Assembly: GCA_903848795.1 (NCBI GenBank)
Contig: CAINHC010000045.1
Location: forward strand, 1 to 45,567
Length of the DNA stretch: 45,567 bases
DNA from: an uncultured bacterium
Lineage (GTDB): Bacteria > Patescibacteriota > Minisyncoccia > Phycocordibacterales > CAIZLB01
Reading direction: 5' to 3'
Position numbers and translations under genes: made by a program. Below are positions 8,329 through 16,415 of the stretch, one piece after another; within the stretch, counting starts at the first letter, position 1, and every line of letters begins with the position of its first letter. The notes beneath the pieces are model-generated. The model worked only from the letters and a program-made list of their open reading frames with translations, did no database searches and had not been told where the DNA came from.

Positions 8329-8358
8329 AATCAAGGGATTTAAGTCTCTCGATGCAAA

Positions 8359-8418
8359 AATCCCTAAAAAAGCCACTTTTTAGGGATTGGCACTCCTTAA
8401 AAAACGCTGTTTTTAGGG
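8359..8418. repeat. Two adjacent related hairpins in a divergent intergenic region
   Basis: The first hairpin is a perfect 12-base stem, AATCCCTAAAAA with TTTTTAGGGATT, and a 6-base loop (8359-8388). The second, 8395-8418, repeats the theme with TTTTTAGGG as its right arm. They lie between the divergent starts of fic and the phosphatase, where a terminator would not be expected. They may be a small structured RNA, a bidirectional block or a protein-binding site. Confidence 0.5.
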
Positions 8419-8507
8419 AATTGAGACATTTTGGCCTTATTTTTGTCTATGTTGGAAAGTTGACTGGTAAAACTGGTAAAAACCCATAATCATGATAAGG
8501 TATTCAA

Positions 8508-8945
8508 ATGAAAATATTATTTATCTGTAGGGGTAATGTCGGAAGAAGCCAAATGGCTGAGGCTATATTTAATAATATATTAGATGGAACAGTAATCTCA
8601 ACTTCTGCTGGCACAATAGTTGAAAACAAAGACGGAGAGAGTAGGGATGGGGTAGCTCTCGCAAATACGAATGGAGCTGAAAATGTTATTGCTTCCATGG
8701 CGGAAATTGGAGTTGACGTCGGCGGCAATGTTAGAACCCAATTAACACCTGAAATACTAGATGAATGTGATGTGGCGGTTGTGATGGCTGAACCTGAAAC
8801 TATTCCAGATTACTTGCAGAAAAGTGACAAGATGATTACTTGGGAGGTGGAAGATCCAAAGGGGATGGATTTGGAGGCTACGTCGGAAGTCCGTGACCAG
8901 ATAGAATCATTGATTAATGATTTGTTGTTGGATTTGAATCTTTAA
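8508..8945 (+). CDS. Low-molecular-weight protein-tyrosine-phosphatase-like protein
   Basis: A 145-residue protein starting with the phosphate-binding loop CRGNVGRS (CX5R) right after the first beta strand. The acidic DPKG stretch near residue 124 supplies the general-acid Asp. These are the hallmarks of low-molecular-weight phosphatases; thioredoxin-coupled arsenate reductases share the fold. No extra Cys pair typical of ArsC is seen, so phosphatase is preferred. An upstream direct repeat ACTGGTAAA lies at 8463-8480. The substrate is unknown. It diverges from the fic operon and ends at a hairpin. Confidence 0.85.
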   Translation: MKILFICRGNVGRSQMAEAIFNNILDGTVISTSAGTIVENKDGESRDGVALANTNGAENVIASMAEIGVDVGGNVRTQLTPEILDECDVAVVMAEPETIPDYLQKSDKMITWEVEDPKGMDLEATSEVRDQIESLINDLLLDLNL

Positions 8946-8963
8946 AATTATAGAATAGCAAAA

Positions 8964-9010
8964 CCCTGAACGCTATTGAAGAGGAACCATACGGAGCCCC
9001 ACGTTCAGGG
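8964..9010. terminator. Long-loop hairpin between convergent genes
   Basis: CCCTGAACG and CGTTCAGGG form a 9-base stem around a loop of about 29 bases, flanked by AAA and ATTTATTT. It sits between the convergent phosphatase and ComF-like genes and probably stops transcription from both sides. Confidence 0.55.
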
Positions 9011-9035
9011 ATTTATTTGCTGGATTAATATAATA

Positions 9036-9716
9036 CTATGCTTCATACGCTATAGTCAAACACTTAACTTTTACGTGGTTGGGCCCACATGAAGCGAAAG
9101 ACTTGATCGTCGAATACGCCTCATGTAATGTCAATCCTGTCGTCCGCAAATCATCTACAATTAGAATATTTAAATTAGCACTATTTGAATCGCCATAATT
9201 TTTACTGGTACTATTTTTAATTAAATATTTAAATCTTAAACTCAATCTATATGATTTGTATATCTGATTAATCCTCTCCATTTTATTCAACTTTTTTTGC
9301 TCCGATTTGTGTAATCGAGGGACTATAGCGTAGGGAATGTAGTTTGGAACTTTGCGAAGAATCTTATGCATGTGGTCGAACTTTTTAAGGCTTTGCCAAT
9401 ACGAAGAAGATGGTACAGATATTATTGCATCATAATTTCTTGATTCTCTCTTTATAATATCTATTATTTTTACTCCATCTTCTGTCTTGTAAAAGTTTTC
9501 ATTTTTCTTTAGCGCCCAAATAATCCTTTTTATTTCGCCCTCCTCGTAAGAAAACAGTGATTTTATTTCGTTTTTCTGCTGTTTTTCTTTATCTTTTCTA
9601 AATTTTTCAGAATTTTCAACTTTTTCATCATTTTCTTGACCACCCTCGATTTTGTTTTGACCGTTCTCAACGTAATTTAGGTTATGATTTGAGTCGTTAT
9701 GTAATTTATTCTTCAT
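9036..9716 (-). CDS. ComF-like phosphoribosyltransferase-fold protein
   Basis: The C-terminal part shows the PRTase signature ILIVDDLRTTGLTLHEA, which binds the phosphate of PRPP. Before it are a conserved VPSSSYW strand and an LNKMERINQIYKSYRL segment resembling the ComF Q-xx-R-xx-N region. The N-terminal zinc finger of classical ComF is missing; a charged Asn/Lys/Glu-rich stretch takes its place. The frame is open up to 9863, but that longer form overlaps the pilM promoter. The Met at 9716, with an AT-rich promoter before it, is preferred. ComF supports uptake of single-stranded DNA in transformable bacteria. Divergent placement from the type IV pilus genes fits a competence role, which is inference. 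Confidence 0.75.
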   Translation of the reverse strand: MKNKLHNDSNHNLNYVENGQNKIEGGQENDEKVENSEKFRKDKEKQQKNEIKSLFSYEEGEIKRIIWALKKNENFYKTEDGVKIIDIIKRESRNYDAIISVPSSSYWQSLKKFDHMHKILRKVPNYIPYAIVPRLHKSEQKKLNKMERINQIYKSYRLSLRFKYLIKNSTSKNYGDSNSANLNILIVDDLRTTGLTLHEAYSTIKSFASCGPNHVKVKCLTIAYEA

Positions 9717-9764
9717 ATTTTGTATTTTATGGTGTATACTGTTAATAATAATGTTGTAGTCGTC

Positions 9765-9796
9765 CACTGTTGTGTACTGTCGTGCACCGTGGCGTG
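9765..9796 (+). promoter_or_regulatory. Ten-base imperfect direct repeats upstream of pilM
   Basis: CACTGTTGTG, TACTGTCGTG and CACCGTGGCGTG follow one another directly. They lie just before the pilM -10 box (TATAAC, 9814-9819) and are GC-richer than their surroundings. They could be an operator or activator site shared by the divergent pilM and ComF-like genes. Confidence 0.4.
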
Positions 9797-9825
9797 GGCG
9801 CGCAACATCTTTATATAACACACCC

Positions 9826-10947
9826 ATGTCAAATTTTCTCCAAAGAATTTTTAAAGAAAACAATCAGAGTGTAATTGGTGTTGATATTGGGTCTTCTTCT
9901 ATCAAAGTTGTACAAATAAAAAAGCATCGTGGCAAGGCCGTGCTCGAAACTTATGGTGAAATTGCTCTTGGCCCATACGGGGGAGTGGACGTTGGTCAAG
10001 TTGTTAATTTGCCAGCAGAAAAGATTGCTGAGGCAATAAAAGATATAATAAAAGAGTCTAATGTAACAAGTGTCGTTTCTGGTGTTTCTATTCCATTCAA
10101 ATCTAGCCTTGTGTCACTTGTTGAATTACCAAAGGCAAGTGAAGCTGAGCTCAAGGAGATGATTCCAATAGAGGCTCGTAAATATATCCCTGTTCCAATA
10201 AGTGAGGTTACTATGGACTGGTGGATTATTCCAGATGATCATGGAGACCTAGATTTTGTGGATTCGGAAGATGAGGAGGGACAAAAATTACCACCAGAGC
10301 ATAAGGTACAAGTTTTGGTTGTTTCAATTCATAATGAGGTCCTTAACACGTACAGTTCTATTGTTAAGGAGTCGGGGCTTGATACAGGTTTTTTTGAAAT
10401 AGAAATGTTTAGTAGTACCAGAGCATTAATTTCTGGAGAAATTGATCCTGTTATGATTTTTGATATGGGTGCTGCAACTACAAAGATTTACATGTTGGAG
10501 CGTGGGGTTATAAAATCTTCACATATTATAAATAGGGGATCACAAGAGGTGACGAATAGTATTTCTAGAGGGTTGACTGTTAATTTCGACAGGGCAGAGC
10601 ATATGAAGCGTTCACTTGGTACTCTACCTGAAGCTGATGAGAAAAAAATATATGAAATAATCTCACTCACAATGGATTATATTTTTTCTGAAGCTAATAG
10701 TGTGCTTTTGAATTATCAAAGAAGATTTAATAAGACTATTTCAAAAGTTATTTTAACTGGTGGTGGCGTGGCTATGAAGGGGGTAGTGGAGTTGGCGCGA
10801 GCTAATTTTCAGACAACAGTTGAGGTTGGTGACCCGTTTAGCAAAATTGAAACACCGGCATTTTTGGAAGGTGTTTTACAAACGGCGGGTCTTGAATTTG
10901 CTGTTGCTGTTGGTATTGCGCTCAGAAAACTACAGGAGATGTCATAA
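9826..10947 (+). CDS. pilM: Type IV pilus assembly protein PilM (actin-like ATPase)
   Basis: A cytoplasmic actin-fold protein that forms the inner ring of the pilus alignment complex and binds the N-terminus of PilN. The sequence opens with VIGVDIGSSSIKVVQI, the phosphate-1 loop. It contains EIEMFSSTRAL, the DMGAATTKIYML phosphate-2 loop and LTGGGVAMKGV. The 373-residue length fits the family. The start at 9826 was chosen because TATAAC lies six bases upstream and the longer reading adds promoter DNA. It is the first gene of the pilus cluster and is followed after 88 bases by the PilN-like gene. Confidence 0.93.
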   Translation: MSNFLQRIFKENNQSVIGVDIGSSSIKVVQIKKHRGKAVLETYGEIALGPYGGVDVGQVVNLPAEKIAEAIKDIIKESNVTSVVSGVSIPFKSSLVSLVELPKASEAELKEMIPIEARKYIPVPISEVTMDWWIIPDDHGDLDFVDSEDEEGQKLPPEHKVQVLVVSIHNEVLNTYSSIVKESGLDTGFFEIEMFSSTRALISGEIDPVMIFDMGAATTKIYMLERGVIKSSHIINRGSQEVTNSISRGLTVNFDRAEHMKRSLGTLPEADEKKIYEIISLTMDYIFSEANSVLLNYQRRFNKTISKVILTGGGVAMKGVVELARANFQTTVEVGDPFSKIETPAFLEGVLQTAGLEFAVAVGIALRKLQEMS

Positions 10948-11035
10948 AGAATAAAGAATTTTAGCAGGTGTGGAAAACTCGCAAAAAAGAGTGCAATTTA
11001 ATTTAAATTAATGATATACTATATTTAAATAATCT

Positions 11036-11740
11036 ATGGATACAAAGTTCCAATCATCATTTATACCCAAACAACCTGTCAATGAACCTGTCAGAACGCA
11101 TTCTATTGGTTCAAGTATTTTTTTCCTGATTTCTTTTTTGATATTTATTGCAGGAGGAGTTGCTTGTGGTGGTGTATATCTCTGGAATCAGCAATTAGAT
11201 CAAAAGATTGTAAGTGTTAATGCCAATTTGATTACACTGAGGAATTCCTTTGATCAAAATACAATTAAGGAGTTTACTTTGTTAAATAATAGAATTAATT
11301 CAGCTGATACATTGTTGAAGCAACACGTTGCACCGTCATCATTATTTAAGATAATAGGGGATGTGACTCTTAGAAATGTTAGATTTTCAAGTTTTAAATA
11401 TAGTAACGCTGGTGGAGATAAGGTTTCTATAAATTTATCTGGTGAAGCTTCAAGTTATGAGGCTGTTGTTCTTCAGTCAAGTGCCTTTATGAATCCAAAA
11501 CTCAGAAATGTATTTAGAAACACCATATTCAGTGATCCAGATCTAAATGCTGATGGTAAGGCTTCATTTACTGTTTCAACAGGAATAGATCCTACTTTAA
11601 TGAATTACTATAAGTTAAAGTCAGATCCTAGTAGCAAGACATCTGCAGCTGGGGCTTCTGTTGTGGGAACAGCAGGTGCTGCTGGAGGGTCTACGGTCGA
11701 TACTACAAAAAATGTAACACCAGGTGCTAATAATCAATAA
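11036..11740 (+). CDS. PilN-like inner-membrane pilus assembly protein
   Basis: A 234-residue protein with a short cytoplasmic N-terminus, one membrane helix (about residues 27-50), a coiled-coil-like stretch and a globular periplasmic domain (VTLRNVRFSSFKYS onward), ending in a Gly/Ala/Thr-rich tail. This topology and its position between pilM and a PilO-like gene match PilN, although sequence identity to classical PilN is not obvious. PilN links PilM to PilO across the membrane. A TATACT box at 11015-11020 suggests its own promoter 15 bases before the ATG. Confidence 0.65.
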   Translation: MDTKFQSSFIPKQPVNEPVRTHSIGSSIFFLISFLIFIAGGVACGGVYLWNQQLDQKIVSVNANLITLRNSFDQNTIKEFTLLNNRINSADTLLKQHVAPSSLFKIIGDVTLRNVRFSSFKYSNAGGDKVSINLSGEASSYEAVVLQSSAFMNPKLRNVFRNTIFSDPDLNADGKASFTVSTGIDPTLMNYYKLKSDPSSKTSAAGASVVGTAGAAGGSTVDTTKNVTPGANNQ

Positions 11741-11741
11741 T

Positions 11742-12290
11742 ATGAAAATCCTTGCACAAATATTTTTTATAGCCGCAACAATCGCTGCTTTTGTGTTTTA
11801 CATTAATCCAACTTATGCCTTGATTCAGACAAAACAAGCTGAGTTCAAAAGATTGGATGATGCAAATAGTAAGGCAATGGAGTTACGATCTAAAAGAGAG
11901 CAACTTACAGCAACAAGAAACCAAATTAGTGATGTACAGTTGAAGAATTTGTTAAAATTCCTTCCAGACGGAGTAGAAAATGTAAGGCTTATTATTGATA
12001 TTCAACATATTGCAAATATTGTTCTTTCTCAAGACATTAGAGGTGCAAGAGTTGCAGGATCAACCGGTAAGACTGCTGGAGGTGGAACCACTGTTGGCGC
12101 CGACGGCAAAAAATATGGTTCAATCGCTCTATCTTTTGGGGTCACTACAACTTATGACCAGTTTATTGTTTTTCTACAGAGTCTTGAAGATAACTTGAGA
12201 CTGGTCGATGTATCAGATATTTCATTCAGTGCAGCTGATGGTAATAAGTATGATTTTAATGTTACTTTGCAGACTTATTGGCTAAAATAA
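11742..12290 (+). CDS. PilO-like inner-membrane pilus assembly protein
   Basis: A 182-residue protein with an N-terminal membrane helix (ILAQIFFIAATIAAFVFY), then the INPTYALIQTKQAEF segment typical of PilO, a coiled coil and a ferredoxin-like domain with the YDQFIVFLQSLEDNLRLVDV helix-strand motif. The start at ATG 11742 gives one base between genes; a longer frame to 11724 would overlap the PilN-like gene. PilO pairs with PilN to form the periplasmic alignment complex. Confidence 0.75.
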   Translation: MKILAQIFFIAATIAAFVFYINPTYALIQTKQAEFKRLDDANSKAMELRSKREQLTATRNQISDVQLKNLLKFLPDGVENVRLIIDIQHIANIVLSQDIRGARVAGSTGKTAGGGTTVGADGKKYGSIALSFGVTTTYDQFIVFLQSLEDNLRLVDVSDISFSAADGNKYDFNVTLQTYWLK

Positions 12291-12308
12291 TAAGACTAAA
12301 ATAAAAAT

Positions 12309-12932
12309 ATGTTTGAAGCACTTAAAAAATATAAATACCTAATCATCATAGTCTTAGTACTCGTCGCTGCTTTTATTGGTTACACAATCTATACATCAGG
12401 TTCTCCTACGGATTCAGCATCACTTCAACGGACAACTGTTGATGGTTCAGGAAATATTGTGGCTGTACAAAGCTCTGGAACGAATATTCCAGATAATGAT
12501 TTGGCAAAAACCTTCGTCGACCAACTTCTGATCATAAGAGGGATTGAAATTAAGACAGCTATATTCAAAGACCCTGTTTTTTTAGGTTTGGTTGATAACC
12601 ACAAGGGAATTGATCCTCAATTAATCGGTCGTCCCAATCCATTTGCTCCTGTTGGAAAAGATGTTGGACCTGAACCTACCAACTATCAAGACGTAAACGG
12701 CTCGGTGATTCAATCTACAAACGGTGTTCCAATAACAGAAGGGTCTGATTCTAGTGTTGGTTCTAACTCAAGTTTAAATTCTAAGTCGACAATTAGTCCA
12801 TCAACTTTCGGTAATTCATCTACCTCATTAGAAAATGTAGCATCATCCGTAGCTTCTAGTACAGCAAGCTCTTCATCTTCAAGTACATCGGGGTCAAAAA
12901 CCACAAAAGCCACAACCACCAAGGCTCGATAA
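12309..12932 (+). CDS. Single-pass membrane protein of the pilus operon (possible PilP counterpart)
   Basis: A 207-residue protein with a short positive N-terminus, a membrane helix at about 10-29, then a compact domain ending in a GRPNPFAPV motif, and a long Ser/Thr-rich low-complexity tail with a basic end. The order M-N-O-this-B suggests it fills the place of PilP, but no lipobox is visible and PilP homology is not recognisable. The Ser-rich tail may extend into the cell wall. It lies 18 bases after the PilO-like gene and 21 before pilB. Confidence 0.6.
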   Translation: MFEALKKYKYLIIIVLVLVAAFIGYTIYTSGSPTDSASLQRTTVDGSGNIVAVQSSGTNIPDNDLAKTFVDQLLIIRGIEIKTAIFKDPVFLGLVDNHKGIDPQLIGRPNPFAPVGKDVGPEPTNYQDVNGSVIQSTNGVPITEGSDSSVGSNSSLNSKSTISPSTFGNSSTSLENVASSVASSTASSSSSSTSGSKTTKATTTKAR

Positions 12933-12953
12933 TTAATTTATATAATAAAAAAA

Positions 12954-14681
12954 ATGAGTTTTTTAGACATATTAGTAAAGCAAAATGTAATATCAAAAGA
13001 CGATGTACCTTACATATTGGAAGAAGCCAAGACTTCTAACCAGTCTGTTGAGGATGTTTTACGTTCTAAACAAATCAGCGCAACCTTAATTCTAAAGGCT
13101 AAAAGTGATTTTTTAAATATTCCGACTAAGGAGATTGACCCTCAGAAAATTAGTTTTGATGTTTTAAAATATATCCCAGAAGAATCTGCTACTCACTATA
13201 AGATTATTCCACTTGCTATTGAGGGGGGCGTACTTGAGGTTGGAATTGTAGATCCAGAAAATATTGAAGCGAGAGATGCGCTTAACTTTATTTCTAATAA
13301 GACTAATTTACCTTTTAAAATATTTCTTATATCGGAAGATGATTTTACACAGGCTTTAAATGCATACAATGGTCTTTCAGGTGAGGTTAGTAAGGCGCTC
13401 GATGACTTGGAGACTGAATTTTCTGCTGAGGAGGTGGAGATGATGAAGGATAGGGAGGACTTGGGTAAGGCGCCAGCTGTTGGTGGCGCACCAAATATTA
13501 TTGAAGATGCTCCTGTTACAAAAATTGTTGCGACAATTCTAAGGTATGCGATTGAAGGTGGGGTGTCCGATGTTCACATCGAGCCAATGAAGGAAAAGGT
13601 CCGTGTTCGATTCCGTGTGGACGGTGTTTTGTATACAAGTATTGTTCTACCTGCAAAAGTCCATGATGCACTTATTGCGCGTATCAAAATTCTTTCAAAT
13701 ATTAAACTTGATGAAAAGCGTAAGCCACAAGATAATAGATTTTCTGCTAGAATTGATGGAAGAAAAATTGACTTCCGTGTTTCTACTTTCCCAACATACT
13801 ATGGCGAGAAGATTGAAATGCGTATTTTGGACCAACAAAAAAGTGTTCAAAAGCTTGATGAATTGGGATTTCCTGAAAGAAATCTAAAATTAATTAAGGA
13901 GGCTCTAAATAAATCCTATGGTCTGATATTGATCTCTGGACCAACTGGTTCTGGAAAGACTACAACTCTTTATTCTATGATTAAGGAGTTAGATTTGGAG
14001 GAAAATAACGTGCTATCCCTAGAAGATCCAGTTGAATATAATATTGAGGGAATGAGTCAGTCGCAGGTTAGGCCTGAAATTGGTTATACTTTTGCTAATG
14101 GACTCCGTACAACTCTTCGTCAAGACCCAGACATTATAATGATTGGTGAGATTCGTGATAAAGAAACGGCGGAGTTGGCAATTCAGGCTGCTCTTACTGG
14201 TCACTTAGTACTCTCAACTATTCACACAAACTCGGCTGTCGGTATTATTCCTCGTTTGGTGGACATGGGAATCGATCCGTATCTTATTGCACCAACATTG
14301 ATTCTTGGGATGGCACAGAGGCTTGTTGGAAAGGCACAATTGTCTGCTGTTGCCAGTGTTCCATTCGAAGGTTCTACAAAAATAATGTTAGATAAATATT
14401 TGGAAGATATTCCTGCAGAATTTAGAAGTTCAATTCCGGATGCTAAGGAAGTATATAAAATAAATCCAACGCCAGATTGTCCAAGGGGTACAAAGGGACG
14501 TATCGCTGTTACAGAAATGTTTGAAGTTGATAAAAAGATGGAGGAAATAATTTTAAAGGAGCCAACTGAGCTTTCTATTACAGCATATGCAAGAACGCAG
14601 GGTATGATATTGATGAAAGAGGATGCTGTAATTAAGGCGTTAAATAAGGTTATTCCGATTGAGGAGATTGGTAAGGTATAA
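12954..14681 (+). CDS. pilB: Type IV pilus extension ATPase PilB (GspE/PulE family)
   Basis: Cytoplasmic hexameric ATPase that drives pilus extension. It has a GspE/PilB N-terminal domain (1-140), then a RecA-like motor with Walker A GPTGSGKTTT, an Asp box (LEDPVEYNI), Walker B DPDIIMIGEIRD and the His box TGHLVLSTIHTNS. The tetra-cysteine zinc site found in many PilB proteins is largely gone: only one Cys (PDCPRGTKGR) remains in that region. The 575-residue length is normal. The following gene is a receiver domain, then pilT. Confidence 0.95.
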   Translation: MSFLDILVKQNVISKDDVPYILEEAKTSNQSVEDVLRSKQISATLILKAKSDFLNIPTKEIDPQKISFDVLKYIPEESATHYKIIPLAIEGGVLEVGIVDPENIEARDALNFISNKTNLPFKIFLISEDDFTQALNAYNGLSGEVSKALDDLETEFSAEEVEMMKDREDLGKAPAVGGAPNIIEDAPVTKIVATILRYAIEGGVSDVHIEPMKEKVRVRFRVDGVLYTSIVLPAKVHDALIARIKILSNIKLDEKRKPQDNRFSARIDGRKIDFRVSTFPTYYGEKIEMRILDQQKSVQKLDELGFPERNLKLIKEALNKSYGLILISGPTGSGKTTTLYSMIKELDLEENNVLSLEDPVEYNIEGMSQSQVRPEIGYTFANGLRTTLRQDPDIIMIGEIRDKETAELAIQAALTGHLVLSTIHTNSAVGIIPRLVDMGIDPYLIAPTLILGMAQRLVGKAQLSAVASVPFEGSTKIMLDKYLEDIPAEFRSSIPDAKEVYKINPTPDCPRGTKGRIAVTEMFEVDKKMEEIILKEPTELSITAYARTQGMILMKEDAVIKALNKVIPIEEIGKV

Positions 14682-14781
14682 GATCCACGGCTCGTTTCGT
14701 TATTTTGTCGTTTAGTTTTCTAGGATTTTTTTGGACCACAATTTTTTGTCATTATTTTTTACTTGCTTGGTTTTTTTGTGG

Positions 14782-14787
14782 TATAAT
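14782..14787 (+). promoter_or_regulatory. -10 box before the receiver gene
   Basis: A perfect TATAAT lies 18 bases before the ATG at 14806, in a T-rich intergenic stretch of 124 bases after pilB. It suggests the receiver-pilT-pilC part can be transcribed separately. The -35 region is weak. Confidence 0.5.
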
Positions 14788-14805
14788 GGAAACATAAATA
14801 AAAAT

Positions 14806-15219
14806 ATGAACGGAGATAAACCATACAAAGTGCTGATTGTAGATGACGATAAATTCCTATTGAATATGTATTCAATAAAATTTACCAATAATAAATTTGA
14901 CGTAACCCTCGCTGGGGACGGTAAGGCGGCTATTGATAAATTAAACGAAGGATATGAGCCTGATATTATTTTGATGGATGTTGTAATGCCTGTGATGGAT
15001 GGAATCGAAGCACTTGCTGCAATTAGAGCGGGAGGATTAGCAAAACACGCGGCAATTATGATGCTGAGTAATCAAGGTCAGCCATCAGATATTGAGAAGG
15101 CAAAGGCATATAATGTTGATGGCTATATTGTTAAAGCAACTTCCATTCCCTCGGAGATTGTAACAGAAGCACTCGCGCTATTGGAGAGAACAAAAGCGAG
15201 AAGAGAGGGTACGGTTTAA
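14806..15219 (+). CDS. Single-domain CheY-like response regulator
   Basis: A 137-residue stand-alone receiver domain: acidic pair VDDDKF, phospho-acceptor Asp in DIILMDVVMPVMDG, a Ser in LSNQGQ at the Thr/Ser switch site and Lys in IVKATS. No output domain follows. The ATG at 14806 was chosen over an upstream in-frame ATG at 14731, whose extension would translate the promoter. Its place between pilB and pilT suggests control of pilus extension and retraction, like PilG/PilH. No histidine kinase is in the window, so the partner is unknown. Confidence 0.9.
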   Translation: MNGDKPYKVLIVDDDKFLLNMYSIKFTNNKFDVTLAGDGKAAIDKLNEGYEPDIILMDVVMPVMDGIEALAAIRAGGLAKHAAIMMLSNQGQPSDIEKAKAYNVDGYIVKATSIPSEIVTEALALLERTKARREGTV

Positions 15220-15245
15220 TTTAAATATTATTTAATCAAATCAAT

Positions 15246-16319
15246 ATGAATTCCATTATGAATTACGAACAAGAATTAAAAGACCTTTTAGCAACAGTCA
15301 CCCTCGAGGGGGGGTCTGATCTTCATCTCTCAGAAGGAAGATATCCGACGATTAGAGTGAATGGCTTGTTGATTCCACTGGTACGAAAGGCAATATTGAC
15401 ACATGAAGATATCGATTCACTTCTTAATTTGATGATTGATGATGCATCTCGTAAGCGTTTTGCTGATACTAAAGAGTTGGACTTTTCATATCAATTTAAT
15501 CCAGAATCTAGATTTAGAGGAAATGCTTATATACAAAGAGGATGTCATAGTATTGCTTTGCGACTTATTCAAAATAAAATTAAATCTTTCAAAGAGCTTG
15601 GGTTACCAGATGTTCTCGAGAGTTTTACAAGAATGAAGCAGGGATTCTTTTTGGTGGTTGGTCCAGTCGGCCAAGGTAAGTCTACAACTCTAGCTTCAAT
15701 GGTTGAGCTAATTAATCAAGAAAGAGCAGAACATATTATTACGATTGAAGATCCAATTGAGTATTTGTATACACAAAAGAAGTCCATTATTGATCAGAGA
15801 GAGATTCACGTTGATACCGATACGTTTGAGGCGGCTCTTACCTCCGTCCTTAGACAGGACGTCAACGTTATATTGCTGGGTGAGATGAGAAGCCCAGAGA
15901 CAATTTCAGCTGCTGTAACGGCGGCAGAGACTGGTCACTTGGTTCTTTCTACACTTCACACCAACAATGCGGCACAAACTGTTGATAGAATAATCGACTC
16001 ATTTCCACCTAATCAACAGGATCAGATTAGAAATCAATTAGCATCATCACTTACTGGTATTTTTTCACAAAGGTTAATTCCAAGAATTTCTGGAGGAATG
16101 GTGCCGTCATATGAGTTGATGATTTCAAATAACGCTACTGCAAACCTTATTCGTGAGAAAAGATCATATGAAATTAATACAGTTATTGAAACTGGGATGG
16201 GTGACGGTATGATCGATATGAATAGATCGTTGGCAGAACTAGTTAGACGAGGGGAAATTACAATAGAAAGTGCATATCAACACTCTCTAAATCCAAAGAA
16301 CTTGGAGAGAATGATATAA
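15246..16319 (+). CDS. pilT: Type IV pilus retraction ATPase PilT
   Basis: A 357-residue ATPase with the PilT layout: an N-terminal PAS-like domain with GGSDLHLSEG, Walker A GPVGQGKST, Asp box IEDPIEYLY, Walker B QDVNVILLGEMRS and His box AETGHLVLSTLHTNNAAQT. The family pilus-retraction helix appears in altered form as IPSYELMISNNATANLIRE-like sequence (here VPSYELMI). A second ATG at 15258 is possible. PilT depolymerises pilin, giving twitching and DNA pulling. It is followed by pilC. Confidence 0.94.
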   Translation: MNSIMNYEQELKDLLATVTLEGGSDLHLSEGRYPTIRVNGLLIPLVRKAILTHEDIDSLLNLMIDDASRKRFADTKELDFSYQFNPESRFRGNAYIQRGCHSIALRLIQNKIKSFKELGLPDVLESFTRMKQGFFLVVGPVGQGKSTTLASMVELINQERAEHIITIEDPIEYLYTQKKSIIDQREIHVDTDTFEAALTSVLRQDVNVILLGEMRSPETISAAVTAAETGHLVLSTLHTNNAAQTVDRIIDSFPPNQQDQIRNQLASSLTGIFSQRLIPRISGGMVPSYELMISNNATANLIREKRSYEINTVIETGMGDGMIDMNRSLAELVRRGEITIESAYQHSLNPKNLERMI

Positions 16320-16415
16320 TGGATTTGTGCTGGGCTGGGGCTGGATTTAGGGCACTGACATCTATTGCTTTCTGGCGCGGGCGAGATGATATGGTATCAT
16401 TATAAAAACAAAACA

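Noticed and set aside
8508-8945. Arsenate reductase (arsC)
   Set aside because: The P-loop fits, but the extra redox Cys pair and an ars gene neighbourhood are missing.
8964-9010. Integron attC-like site
   Set aside because: The arms are complementary with a long loop, but the required GTTRRRY and RYYYAAC core ends are not present; a terminator between convergent genes is simpler.
12710-12922. Antisense reading frame in the Ser-rich tail of the pilus gene
   Set aside because: It is an open frame caused by the low-complexity serine codons of the real gene on the other strand.
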